Shown here in pieces: positions 1 through 11,230 of a stretch of 64,000 nt of DNA. Source of the DNA: Tridacna crocea (taxonomy: Eukaryota; Mollusca; Bivalvia; Cardiida; Cardiidae); the NCBI GenBank assembly GCA_943736015.1, contig OX031072.1:9513501-9577500 (forward strand), read 5' to 3'. The notes beneath the pieces were generated by a model. The model did not search any database. It saw nothing but the letters and a program-made list of their open reading frames with translations, and was not told where the DNA came from. The stretch's first letter is position 1; each line of letters begins with the position of its first letter. The position numbers and the translations under genes were made by a program.

Positions 1-126
1 CACTGTACATTGATCACTTTGGCTTATTGAAAGTTTCAGTGTGCAGCATTTATTGTGGGCTGAGTTAGAAAAGCAAATCCAGTTAAGGGCTTGGGGGGTG
101 CATCGAGGGTCTAAGGGAAGTAATTC
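1..126 (+). repeat. Partial monomer: single SR repeat of P type
   Basis: The window opens exactly on CACTGTACATTGATCAC, the start of an SR repeat. This is the tail of a monomer whose body lies to the left. Position 1,673 is its equivalent one P period later, so P monomers probably continue upstream. Confidence 0.9.
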
Positions 127-322
127 TTGCAAGGGGCTTGAAAAGACCAAAACAAGGTCTGCTGCGCCCCTATTTTCTTAAATGTTTGGCCATTTTCAGT
201 GAAATCTGGCATGTGTGGATGGTGCATGCCTGGCAGTTCGCCAAGGACTGCACAACAGCCTTTAAAGAAGACTTTAAATCCACTTTTATGCCTTTTTTTT
301 CACTGTTTTTTATCGAGAAATT

Positions 323-480
323 ATGGCGCCATTTTGGAGCGATTTTGAAGCTCTCTGATTGGCTGTTGAATATCTGATTGGCTATTGGTTCCCATTCTGA
401 TTTGGCTCCTTGGTTCCCATTCTGATTTCCTTACAGCTTCTCTGATTGGATAATTTCAGAGAGAGAAGAGATTTGATTGG
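323..480 (+). promoter_or_regulatory. P-type GGCGCC plus five ATTGG (CCAAT) boxes
   Basis: The palindrome ATGGCGCCAT (323-332) is followed by ATTGG at 358, 377, 384, 445 and 476. Several sit in CTGATTGG contexts, the reverse complement of the NF-Y type CCAATCAG. The same set lies 1,672 bp further on in M2. The motifs are seen directly; binding or promoter activity is inferred. Confidence 0.4.
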
Positions 481-763
481 CTGATGGGAAGGGGGGGAAT
501 AGCTGTTTATTCTTATTAACCTTTTACCACACAATGACGCCTTTTAACACCCCTGAAAGAGAAGGCTTTTGAAAATAATCTGAGGAAAGGAGACAATGCA
601 GGTTACCAGCATTTTCTCCTTTTCCCACAATGTTTACTACCCTATCAAAGAAAAAGTTGATTTTTAGTTATTCTTACATCTTATTGTATCTTTATGGCCT
701 ACTTCTAAATTCTTCAAACAAGAACAAGATTTTTTTATCGGAAAAAGTTTCCGCAACAGCAAA

Positions 764-940
764 CGGTTGCTTCTGAATTTTATATTTTTGCGCAGCAATT
801 AAACATAAAATTGACTTTTGACTCACGCGGTCGTCAAAATTGGTTCAATGTTTTCGTGACCCTGGTAAGAAAACAGGGAAAAACTTTGTTTACCTTTCTT
901 TGATTTGTTTAACAGGTATCAGTTGCCTCCGAAAGTGTCA
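764..940 (+). repeat. P-specific extra module, about 177 bp
   Basis: In Q monomers CCGCAACAGCAACCAG runs directly into TTGATTTTACGAC. In P monomers about 177 bp lie between these points, including TTTTCGTGACCCTGG and GTTTAACAGGTATCAG. The length equals one module of the a-e series, and the segment has the same kind of content (a CGTGACC-like core, TTTGATTTG, AACAGGT). It is probably one more copy of the same ancient module. The equivalent in M2 is 2436-2612. Confidence 0.75.
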
Positions 941-1798
941 AAGTTGATTTTACGATTTTATGCGCAGCACGTATCAGTCACATATGGGTGAGATGGTCAT
1001 CGTAACCAAATCTTTGGCCCTAGTGGGAGAAAATGAAAAAGAAAAATAGAAAAATCCCTATAATTGACTTTAAGCAACAGTTGTCGTCTGCTATAAAATA
1101 TATTCCATAAGTCGATTTTGCATGTTTTCGCGGGTATGTAACCGGCACCTGCGAGACAATAGACAACCTAAATGGGTTTGTCGTCACGGTAAAAAAAGAC
1201 TTGAGAAGTAAAAAACAGATATCAGAAATTAAGTTCCCTATATTTGATCCATTAAGCAACAGGTGCCATCTGCTATGAAGTGGTCCGTAAGTCGATTTTT
1301 CGCGTTTTCGCGGATACGTAACCGGAACCTATGAGACAGTTGTCAACATAAATAGATTTGTCGTCATGGTATAAAGAGATTGGAGGAAAAAAATATACAT
1401 CAAAAATTTTGTTCCATTTGTTTGATTTATGCAATAAGAAGCATTCAGTCTTTTTTTAGCCACTTGTCACATTATTTTCTGGGGTTTTTGCATGAGCGTA
1501 ACTGGCACATATGAGACGGTAGTCAACGTAACTGGGTTTCTTGTTGTGGTTTGAAGAGATTAGAAAATTTACACTTCAGTTGCCTTTGTTTGATATATGC
1601 AACAGGAAGCAACTAAAAGAGTTTTCAGTCTTTTTTTAGCCACTTGTCGCATTAATTTCTGGGGCTTTTTTACACTGTACATTGATCACTTTGGCTTATT
1701 GAAAGTTTCAATGTGCAGCATTTATTGTGGGCTGAGTTAGAAAAGCAAATCCAGTTAAGGGCTGGGGGGGTGCATCGAGGGTCTAAGGGAAGTAATTC

Positions 1799-3793
1799 TT
1801 GCAAGGGGCTTGAAAAGACCAAAACAAGGTCTGCTGCGCCCCTATTTTCTTAAATGTTTGGCCATTTTCAGTGAAATCTGGCATGTGTGGATGGTGCATG
1901 CCTGGCAGTTCGCCAAGGACTGCACAACAGCCTTTAACGAAGACTTTAAATCCACTTTTATGCCTTTTTTTTCACTGTTTTTTATCGAGAAATTATGGCG
2001 CCATTTTGGAGCGATTTTGAAGCTCTCTGATTGGCTGTTGAATATCTGATTGGCTATTGGTTCCCATTCTGATTTGGCTCCTTGGTTCCCATTCTGATTT
2101 CCTTAAAGCTTCTCTGATTGGATAATTTCAGAGAGAGAAGAGATTTGATTGGCTGATGGGAAGGGGGGGAATAGCTGTTTATTCTTATTAACCTTTTACC
2201 ACACAATGACGCCTTTTAACATCCCTGAAAGAGAAGGCTTTTGAAAATAATCTGAGGAAAGGAGACAATGCAGGTTACCAGCATTTTCTCCTTTTCCCAC
2301 AATGTTTACTACCCTATCAAAGAAAAAGTTGATTTTTAATTATTCTTACATCTTATTGTATCTTTATGGCCTACTTCTAAATTCTTCAAACAAGAACAAG
2401 ATTTTTTTATTGGAAAAAGTTTCCGCAACAGCAAACGGTTGCTTCTAAATTTTATATTTTTGCGCAGCGATTAAACATAAAATTGACTTTTGACTCGCGT
2501 GGTCGTCAAAATTGGTTCAATGTTTTCGTGACCCTGGTAAGAAAACAGGGAAAAACTTTGTTTACCATTCTTTGATTTGTTTAACAGGTATCAGTTGCCT
2601 CCGAAAGTGTCAAAGTTGATTTTACCATTTTATGCGCAGCACGTATCAGTCACATATGGGTGAGATGGTCATCGTAACCAAATCATTGGCCCTAGTGAGA
2701 GAAAATGAAAAAGAAAAATAGAAAAATCCCTATAATTGACTTTAAGCAACAGTTGTCGTCTGCTATGAAATATATTCCGTAAGTCGATTTTGCATGTTTT
2801 CGTGGGTATGTAACCGGCACCTGCGAGACAATAGACAACCTAAATGGGTTTGTCGTCACGGTAAAAAAAGACTTGAGAAGTAAAAAACAGATATCAGAAA
2901 TTAAGTTCCCTATATTTGATCCATTAAGCAACAGGTGTCATCTGCTATGAAGTGGTCCGTAAGTCGATTTTTCGCGTTTTCGCGGATACGTAACCGGAAC
3001 CTATGAGACGGTTGTCAACATAAATAGATTTGTCATCATGGTATAAAGAGATTGGAGGAAAAAAATATACATTAAAAATTTTGTTCCATTTGTTTGATTT
3101 ATGCAATAAGAAGCATTCAGTCTTTTTTTAGCCACTTGTCGCATTATTTTCTGGGGTTTTCGCATGAGCGTAACTGGCACATATGAGACGGTAGTCAACG
3201 TAACTGGGTTTCTTGTTGTGGTTTGAAGAGATTAGAAAAATTACACTTCAGTTGCCTTTGTTTGATATATGCAACAGGAAGCAACTAAAAGAGTTTTCAG
3301 TCTTTTTTTAGCCACTTGTCGCATTAATTTCTGGGGCTTTTTTACACTGTACATTGATCACTTTGGCTTATTGAAAGTTTCAATGTGCAGCATTTATTGT
3401 GGGCTGAGTTAGAAAAGCAAATCCAGTTAAGGGCTGGGGAGGGAAGTAATTGTTGCATTATTTTCTGGGCATTTTTTTTTTATACACTGTACATTGATCA
3501 CTTTGGCTTATTGAAAGTTCCTATGTGCAGCATTTATTGTGGGCCGTGTTAGAAAAGCAAATCCAGTTAAGGGCTGGGGAGGGGGGTGTTGGGTGCATCG
3601 AGGGTTAAAGGGAAGTAATTCTTGCATTATTTTCTGGGCTTTTTTTTTTTTTTTTTTATCCACACTGTACATTAATCACTTTGCCTTATTGAAAGTTTCA
3701 ATATGCAGCATTTATTTATGGGCTGAGTTAGAAAAGCAAATCCAGTTAAGGGCTGGGGAGGGGGGTGCATCGAGGGTTAAAGGGAAGTAATTC
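1799..3793 (+). repeat. Monomer M2, P body joined to a Q-type tail
   Basis: The body up to 3,344 is family P. From 3,345 the monomer continues into three SR repeats (3345, 3485, 3663) like those of Q monomers, giving 1,995 bp in all. The first SR is only 140 bp because the G-rich part is shortened (GGGGAGGGAAGTAATTG). This is the only P-to-Q transition in the window, and it lies within SR sequence. Confidence 0.92.
3345..3793 (+). repeat. SR block at the P/Q boundary, 3 copies
   Basis: SR repeats start at 3345, 3485 and 3663. Each reads CACTGTACATTGATCAC, then GCAGCATTTATTGTGG, a G-rich run, GGGAAGTAATT and a poly(T) tract. The first copy is shortened within the G-rich part. The block joins the two satellite families. 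Confidence 0.9.
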
Positions 3794-5533
3794 TTGCAAA
3801 ACGGTCTTCTGCGCCCCTATTTTCTTAAATGTTTGCCCATTTTGAGTGAAATCTGGCATGTGTGGGTGGTGCAGGCATGGCAGTTTGCAAGGACTGCACA
3901 GCAGCCTTTAAAGAAGACTTTAATTCCACTTTTATGCCGTTTTTTTCACGGTTTTTTTATGGATAAATTTTGGCGCCATTTTGGAGCGATTTTGAAGCTC
4001 TCTGATTGGCTGTTGAATTTCTTAAGTCTACTCTGATTGGCTGCTGGTATCCATTCTGATTTCCTTAAAGCTTCTCTGATTGGATAATTATTAACCTTTT
4101 ACCACACAATGACGCCTTTTAAAGAAGGCTTTTAAAAATAATCTGAGGAATGGAGACAATGCAGGTTACCAGCATTTTCTCCTTTTCCCACAATGTTTTC
4201 TACCCTATCAAAGAAACAATTGATTCTTAGTTATTCTTACATCTTATTGCATCTTTATGGCCTACTTCTAAATTCTTCAAACAAGAACAAGATTTTTTTA
4301 TCTGAAAAAGTTTCGGCAACAGCAACCAGTTGATTTTATGACTTTATACGCAGCACGTAACGGTCACGTATGGGTGAGATGGTCATCGTAACCAAATCAA
4401 TGGCCCTAGTTAGAGGAAAAGAAAAAAGAAAAATCCCTATAATTGACTTAAGCAGCAGTTGTCGTCTGCAATAAAATATTCCGTAAGTCGATCTTTCATG
4501 TTTTTGCGGATACGTAAGTGGCACCTGCGAGACAATAGACAACCTAAAAAGCTTTGTTGTCACGGCGAAAAAAGATTGCAGAAATAAAAAGCAGATATTA
4601 GAAATTAAGTTCCCTATATTTGACCTATTAAGCAACAGGTGTCGTCTGCTATGAAATGTTCCGTAAGTCGATTTTTCGCATTTTCGTGGATACGTAACCG
4701 GCACCTACGAGACGGTAGTCAACGTAAATGGATTTGTCGTCATGGTATAAAGAGATTGGAGAAAAAAATATAAATTTAAAAATTTAGTTCCTTTTGTTTG
4801 ATTTCTGCAATAAGAAGCAGCTGCTACTGAAAGAGCCTTCAGTCTTTTTTTAGCCACTTGTCGCATTATTTTCTGGGGTTTTCGCATGCGCGTAACTGGC
4901 ACGTATGAGACGGAAGTCAACGTAACTGGGTTTCTTGTTGTGGTTTGAAGAGATTAGAAAAATTACACTTCAGTTGCCTTTGTTTGATATATGAGAGTTT
5001 TCAGTCTTTTTTTAGCCACTTGTCACATTAATTTCTGAGGTTTTCGCATGAGCGTAACTGGCACATAGTCAACGTAACTGGGTTTCTTGTTGCGGTTTGA
5101 AGAGATTGGAAAAATTACACTTCAGTTGCCTTTGTTTGAGATATATAATAGGAAGCAACTGAAAGAGTTTTCAGTCTTTTTTTTAGCCACTTGTCACATT
5201 AATTTCTGGGCATTTTTTTTTACACTGTACATTGATCACTTTGGCTTATTGAAAGGTCCAATGTGCAGCATTTATTGTGGACCGAGTTAGAAAAGCAAAT
5301 CCAGTTAAGGGCTGGGGAGGGGGATGTTGGGTGCATGGAGGGTTAAAGGGAAGTAATTCTTGCATTATTTTCTTGGTGGTTTTTTTTTTTCTTTTTTACA
5401 CACACTGTACATTGATCACTTTGGCTTATTGAAAGTTTCAATATGCAGCATTTATTTATGGGCTGAGTTAGAAAAGCAAATCCAGTTAAGGGCTGGGGAG
5501 GGGGGTGCATCGAGGGTTAAAGGGAAGTAATTC
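3794..5533 (+). repeat. Monomer M3, family Q type D, 1,740 bp
   Basis: This is the first full Q monomer. It has D-type bases (GCATGCGCGTAACTGG, CACCTGCGAGAC). Only two SR repeats follow the body (5223, 5403), the lowest number among Q monomers, which accounts for the short length. Similar D-type monomers reappear only after about 47 kb. Confidence 0.95.
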
Positions 5534-7302
5534 TTGCAAAACGGTCTTCTGCGCCCCTATTTTCTTAAATGTTTGCCCATTTTGAGTGAAATCTGGCATG
5601 TGTGGGTGGTGCAGGCATGGCAGTTTGCAAGGACTGCACAGCAGCCTTTAAAGAAGACTTTAATTCCACTTTTATGCCGTTTTTTTCACTGTTGTTTTAT
5701 GGATAAATTTTGGCGCCATTTTGGAGCGATTTTGAAGCTCTCTGATTGGCTGTTGAATTTCTTAAGTCTACTCTGATTGGCTGCTGGTATCCATTCTGAT
5801 TTCCTTAAAGCTTCTCTGATTGAATAATTATTAACCTTTTACCACACAATGACGCCTTTTAAAGAAGGCTTTTAAAAATAATCTGAGGAAAGGAGACAAT
5901 GCAGGTTACCAGCATTTTCTCCTTTTCCCACAATGTTTTCTACCCTATCAAAGAAACAATTGATTCTTAGTTATTCTTACATCTTATTGCATCTTTATGG
6001 CCTACTTCTAAATTCTTGAAACAAGAACAAGATTTTTTTATCGGAAAAAGTTTCCGCAACAGCAACCAGTTGATTTTACGACTTTATACGCAGCACGTAA
6101 CGGTCACGTATGGGTGAGATGGTCATCGTAACCAAATCAATGGCCCTAGTTAGAGAAAAAGAAAAAAGAAAAATCCCTATAATTGACTTAAGCAGCAGTT
6201 GTCGTCTGCTATAAAATATTCCGTAAGTCGATCTTTCATGTTTTTGCGGATACGTAAGTGGCACCTATGAGACAATAGACAACCTAAAAAGCTTTGTTGT
6301 CACGGTGAAAAAAGATTGCAGAAATAAAAAGCAGATATTAGAAATTAAGTTCCCTATATTTGACCTATTAAGCAACAGGTGTCGTCTGCTATGAAATGTT
6401 CCGTAAGTCGATTTTTCGCATTTTCGTGGATACGTAACCGGCACCTATGAGACGGTAGTCAACGTAAATGGATTTGTTGTCACGGTATAAAGAGATTGGA
6501 GAAAAAAATATAAATTTAAAAATTTAGTTCCTTTTGTTTGATTTCTGCAATAAGAAGCAGCTGCTACTGAAAGAGCCTTCAGTCTTTTTTTAGCCACTTG
6601 TCGCATTATTTTCTGGGGTTTTCGCATGCGCTTAACTGGCACGTATGAGACGGAAGTCAACATAACTGGGTTTCTTGTTGCGGTTTGAAGAGATTGGAAA
6701 AATTACACTTCAGTTGCCTTTGTTTGAGATATGCAATAGGAAGCAACTGAAAGAGTTTTCAGTCTTTTTTTAGCCACTTGTCACATTAATTTCTGGGCAT
6801 TTTTTTTTACACTGTACATTGATTACTTTGGCTTATTGAAAGTTTCAATGTGCAGCATTTATTGTGGGCTGAGTTAGAAAAGCAAATCCAGTTAAGGGCT
6901 GGGGAGGGGGGTGTTGGGTGCATGGAGGGTTAAAGGGAAGTAATTCTTGCATTATTTTCTGGGCGTTTTTTTTTTTTTTTATACACTGTACATTGATCAC
7001 TTTGGCTTATTGAAAGTTTCAATGTGCAGCATTTATTGTGGGCTGAGTTAGAAAAGCAAATCCAGTTAAGGGCTGGGGAGGGGGGTGTTTGGTGCATCGA
7101 GGGTTAAAGGGAAGTAATTCTTGCATTACTTTCTGGGCTTTTTTTTTTTTTTTTTTTATACGCACTGTACATTGATCACTTTGGCTTATTGAAAGTTTCA
7201 ATATGCAGCATTTATTTATGGGCTGAGTTAGAAAAGCAAATCCAGTTAAGGGCTCGGGAGGGGAGGTGCATCGAGGGATCGAGGGTTAAAGGGAAGTAAT
7301 TC
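5534..7302 (+). repeat. Monomer M4, Q type A, lacking one body module
   Basis: Length is 1,769 bp with three SR repeats (6810, 6984, 7163). Modules d and e are fused: CGCTTAACTGGCACGTATGAGACGG of the d side leads directly into the e-type end (TTTGAGATATGCAATAGG), removing about 160 bp. The tail has ACTTTCTGGGC before the poly(T). A unique 8-bp tandem duplication, ATCGAGGGATCGAGGG, lies near 7270-7285. Confidence 0.94.
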
Positions 7303-9203
7303 TTGCAAAACGGTCTTCTGCGCCCCTATTTTCTTAAATGTTTGCCCATTTTGAGTGAAATCTGGCATGTGTGGGTGGTGCAGGCATGGCAGTTTGCAAG
7401 GACTGCACAGCAGCCTTTAAAGAAGACTTTAATTCCACTTTTATGCCGTTTTTTTCACGGTTTTTTTATGGATAAATTTTGGCGCCATTTTGGAGCGATT
7501 TTGAAGCTCTCTGATTGGCTGTTGAATTTCTTAAGTCTACTCTGATTGGCTGCTGGTATCCATTCTGATTTCCTTAAAGCTTCTCTGATTGGATAATTAT
7601 TAACCTTTTACCACACAATGATGCCTTTTAAAGAAGGCTTTTAAAAATAATCTGAGGAAAGGAGACAATGCAGGTTACCAGCATTTTCTCCTTTTCCCAC
7701 AATGTTTTCTACCCTATCAAAGAAACAATTGATTCTTAGTTATTCTTACATCTTATTGCATCTTTATGGCCTACTTCTAAATTCTTCAAACAAGAACAAG
7801 ATTTTTTTATCGGAAAAAGTTTCCGCAACAGCAACCAGTTGATTTTACGACTTTATATGAAGCACGTAACGGTCACGTATGGGCGAGATGGTCATCGTAA
7901 CCAAATCAATGGCCCTAGTTAGAGAAAAAGAAAAAATAAAAAACCCTATAATTGACTTAAGCAGGAGTTGTCGTCTGCTATAAAATATTCCGTAAGTCGA
8001 TCTTTCATGTTTTTGGGGATACGTAAGTGGCACCTGCGAGACAATAGACAACCTAAAAAGCCTTGTTGTCACGGCGAAAAAAGATTGCAGAAATAAAAAG
8101 CAGATATTAGAAATTAAGTTCCCTATATTTGACCTATTAAGCAACAGCTATGAAATGTTCCGTAAGTCGATTTTTCGCATTTTCTCGGATACGTAACCGG
8201 CACCTACGAGACGGTAGTCAACGTAAATGGATTTGTCGTCACGGTATAAAGAGATTGGAGAAAAAAATATAAATTTAAAAATCTAGTTCCTTTTGTTTGA
8301 TTTCTGCAATAAGAAGCAGCTGCTACTGAAAGAGCCTTCAGTCTTTTTTTAGCCACTTGTCGCATTATTTTCTGGGGTTTTCGCATGCGTGTAACTGGCA
8401 CGTACGAGACGGAAGTCAACGTAACTGGGTTTCTTGTTGCGGTTTGAAGAGATTAGAAAAATTACACTTCAGTTGCCTTTGTTTGATATATGAGAGTTTT
8501 CAGTCTTTTTTTAGCCACTTGTCACATTAATTTCTGAGGTTTTCGCATGAGCGTAACTGGCACATAGTCAACGTAACTGGGTTTCTTGTTGCGGTTTGAA
8601 GAGATTGGAAAAATTACACTTCAGTTGCCTTTGTTTGAGATATGCAATAGAAAGCAACTGAAAGAGTTTTCAGTCTTTTTTTAGCCACTTGTCACATTAA
8701 TTTCTGGGCATTTTCTTTTACACTGTACATTGATCACTTTGGCTTATTGAAAGTTTCAATGTGCAGCATTTATTGTGGGCTGAGTTAGAAAAGCAAATCC
8801 AGTTAAGGGCTGGGGAGGGGGGTGTTGGGTGCATGGAGGGTTAAAGGGAAGTAATTCTTGCATTATTTTCTGGGCGTTTTTTTTTTTTTTTTATACACTG
8901 TACATTGATCACTTTGGCTTATTGAAAGTTCCAATGTGCAGCATTTATTGTGGGCCGAGTTAGAAAAGCAAATCCAGTTAAGGGCTGGGGAGGGGGGTGT
9001 TGGGTGCATCGAGGGTTAAAGGGAAGTAATTCTTGCATTATTTTCTGGGCGTTTTTTTTTTTTTATTATACACACTGTACATTGATCACTTTGGCTTATT
9101 AAAAGTTTCAATATGCAGCATTTATTTATGGGCTGAGTTAGAAAAGCAAATCCAGTTAAGGGCTGGGGAGGGGGGTGCATCGAGGGTTAAAGGGAAGTAA
9201 TTC
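7303..9203 (+). repeat. Monomer M5, Q type B-like, 1,901 bp
   Basis: It carries rare bases shared with M25 about 38 kb away: GTATGGGCGAGATGG, AAAAGCCTTGTTG and TTTTCTCGGATACG. SR repeats start at 8721, 8896 and 9073. It also lacks the GGTGTCGTCT stretch after AAGCAACAG in module c (near 8146). Confidence 0.94.
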
Positions 9204-10793
9204 TTGCAAAACGGTCTTCTGCGCCCCTATTTTCTTAAATGTTAAAGGAGACAATGCAGGTTACCAGCATTTTCTCCTTTTCCCACAATGCTTTCTACCC
9301 TATCAAAGAAACAATTGATTCTTAGTTATTCTTACATCTTATTGCATCTTTATGGCCTACTTCTAAATTCTTCAAAAAAGAACAAGATTTTTTTATCGGA
9401 AAAAGTTTCCGCAACAGCAACCAGTTGATTTTACGACTTTATACGCAGCACGTAACGGTCACGTATGGGTGAGATGGTCATCGTAACCAAATCAATGGCC
9501 CTAGTTAGAGAAAAAGAAAAAAGAAAAATCCCTATAATTGACTTAAGCAGCAGTTGTCGTCTGCTATAAAATATTCCGTAAGTCAATCTTTCATATTTTT
9601 GCGAATACGTAAGTGGCACCTGAGAGACAATAGACAACCTAAAAAGCTTTGTTGTCACGGCGAAAAAAGATTGCAGAAATAAAAAGCAGATATTAGAAAT
9701 TAAGTTCCCTATATTTGACCTATTAAGCAACAGGTGTCGTCTGCTATGAAATGTTCCGTAAGTCGATTTTTCGCATTTTCGCGGATACGTAACCGGCACC
9801 TACGAGACGGTAGTCAACGTAAATGGATTTGTCGTCACGGTATAAAGAGATTGGAGAAAAAAATATAAATTTAAAAATTTAGTTCCTTTTGCTTGATTCC
9901 TGCAATAAGAAGCAGCTGCTACTGAAAGAGCCTTCAGTCTTTTTTTAGCCACTTGTCGCATTATTTTCTGGGGTTTTGGCATGCGCATAACTGGCATGTA
10001 TGAGACGGAAATCAACGTAACTGGGTTTCTTGTTGCGGTTTCAAGAGATTAGAAAAATTACACTTCAGTTGCCTTTGTTTGATATATGAGAGTTTTCAGT
10101 CTTTTTTTAGCCACTTGTCACATTAATTTCTGAGGTTTTCGCATGAGCGTAACTGGCACATAGTCAACGTAACTGGGTTTCTTGTTGCGGTTTGAAGAGA
10201 TTGGAAAAATTACACTTCAGTTGCCTTTGTTTGAGATATGCAATAGGAAGCAACTGAAAGAGTTTTCAGTCTTTTTTTAGCCACTTGTCACATTAATTTC
10301 TGGGCATTTTTTTTTACAGTGTACATTGATCACTTTGGCTTATTGAAAGTTTCAATGTGCAGCATTTATTGTGGGCTGAGTTAGAAAAGCAAATCCAGTT
10401 AAGGGCTGGGGAGGGGGGTGTTGGGTGCATGAAGGGTTAAAGGGAAGTAATTCTTGCATTATTTTCTGGGCGTTTTTTTTTTTTATACACTGTACATTGA
10501 TCACTTTGGCTTATTGAAAGTTCCAATGTGCAGCATTTATTGTGGGCCGAGTTAGAAAAGCAAATCCAGTTAAGGGCTGGGGAGGGGGGTGTTGGGTGCA
10601 TCGAGGGTTAAAGGGAAGTAATTCTTGCATTATTTTCTGGGCGTTTTTTTTTTTTAATACACACTGTACATTGATCACTTTGGCTTATTGAAAGTTTCAA
10701 TATGCAGCATTTATTTATGGGCTGAGTTAGAAAAGCAAATCCAGTTAAGGGCTGGGGAGGGGGGGTGCATCGAGTGTTAAAGGGAAGTAATTC
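9204..10793 (+). repeat. Monomer M6, Q type C with a 315-bp deletion
   Basis: Length is 1,590 bp. After CTTAAATGTT (ending 9243) the sequence jumps to AAAGGAGACAATGCAGG, so about 315 bp are missing by comparison with M7. The lost part is the whole TTTGGCGCC/CCAAT module. The body has C-type bases (TTTTTGCGAATACG, GGCATGCGCATAACTGG), also found in M21. SR repeats start at 10317, 10488 and 10662. Confidence 0.95.
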
Positions 10794-10968
10794 TTGCAAA
10801 ACGGTCTTCTGCGCCCCTATTTTCTTAAATGTTTGCCCATTTTGAGTGAAATCTGGCATGTGTGGGTGGTGCAGGCATGGCAGTTTGCAAGGACTGCACA
10901 GCAGCCTTTAAAGAAGACTTTAATTCCACTTTTATGCCGTTTTTTTCACTGTTTTTTTATGGATAAAT

Positions 10969-11083
10969 TTTGGCGCCATTTTGGAGCGATTTTGAAGCTC
11001 TCTGATTGGCTGTTGAATTTCTTAAGTCTACTCTGATTGGCTGCTGGTATCCATTCTGATTTCCTTAAAGCTTCTCTGATTGG
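10969..11083 (+). promoter_or_regulatory. E2F-like TTTGGCGCC plus three inverted CCAAT boxes
   Basis: TTTGGCGCC (10969-10977) fits the E2F consensus TTTSSCGC. The adjoining GCGCCATTTTGG also resembles a YY1-type core. ATTGG boxes follow at 11005, 11036 and 11079, all within CTGATTGG, so the opposite strand reads CCAATCAG as in NF-Y sites. The first two boxes are 31 bp apart, close to the three-turn spacing known from NF-Y-controlled cell-cycle promoters; the third is 43 bp on. A TTTAAAAATA stretch lies about 50 bp downstream. The module sits about +175 to +289 from each monomer start and recurs in all Q monomers except M6. M15, M21 and M24 have GGCACC and M28 has GGCGCT instead. Function is inferred only. 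Confidence 0.45.
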
Positions 11084-11113
11084 ATAATTATTAACCTTTT
11101 ACCACACAATGAC

Positions 11114-11129
11114 GCCTTTTAAAGAAGGC
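11114..11129. repeat. Short inverted repeat GCCTT-N6-AAGGC
   Basis: GCCTTTTAAAGAAGGC forms a 5-bp stem with a 6-base centre and recurs at about +320 in most Q monomers. In M1-M2 the same arms are separated by about 14 more bases. M26 and M27 lose the right arm with their 75-bp deletion. It could form a weak hairpin; no function is evident. Confidence 0.5.
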
Positions 11130-11158
11130 TTTTAAAAATAATCTGAGGAAAGGAGACA

Positions 11159-11230
11159 ATGCAGGTTACCAGCATTTTCTCCTTTTCCCACAATGTTTTC
11201 TACCCTATCAAAGAAACAATTGATTCTTAG
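11159..11230 (+). other. Recurrent 23-codon micro-ORF (doubtful)
   Basis: An ATG at 11159 opens 23 codons (starting MQVTSIFSFSHNV) and ends at TAG. It lies about 30 bp after the TATA-like TTTAAAAATA. The frame is also open, with the stop at the same place, in the divergent P monomers (596-667 in M1), where it differs by several amino-acid changes. It is missing in M26 and M27. Length and pattern of change do not show selection on a peptide, so chance is the likelier explanation. Confidence 0.1.

Larger units (their letters stand above)
127..1798 (+). repeat. Monomer M1, divergent family P, 1,672 bp
   Basis: This monomer is about 98.5% identical to the next one; I count roughly 25 differences by eye. 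Compared with Q monomers it begins TTGCAAGGGGCTTG, carries five ATTGG motifs (358, 377, 384, 445, 476) instead of three, and has an extra module at about 764-940. It lacks module e and has only one SR repeat. The spacer inside the GCCTT/AAGGC inverted repeat is also longer. It may represent an older or neighbouring satellite lineage. Confidence 0.93.

Noticed and set aside
10794-11036. 80-codon forward frame recurring in about 20 monomers
   Set aside because: It needs a TTG start, has no recognisable domain, and is disrupted by changes in a T-run in about a dozen monomers (for example M8-M12, M16-M18, M22). Its conservation is explained by array homogenisation.
11151-11161. AGGAGACAATG as a bacterial ribosome-binding site and start
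   Set aside because: The array is eukaryotic in character and the frame is only 23 codons; the resemblance is chance.
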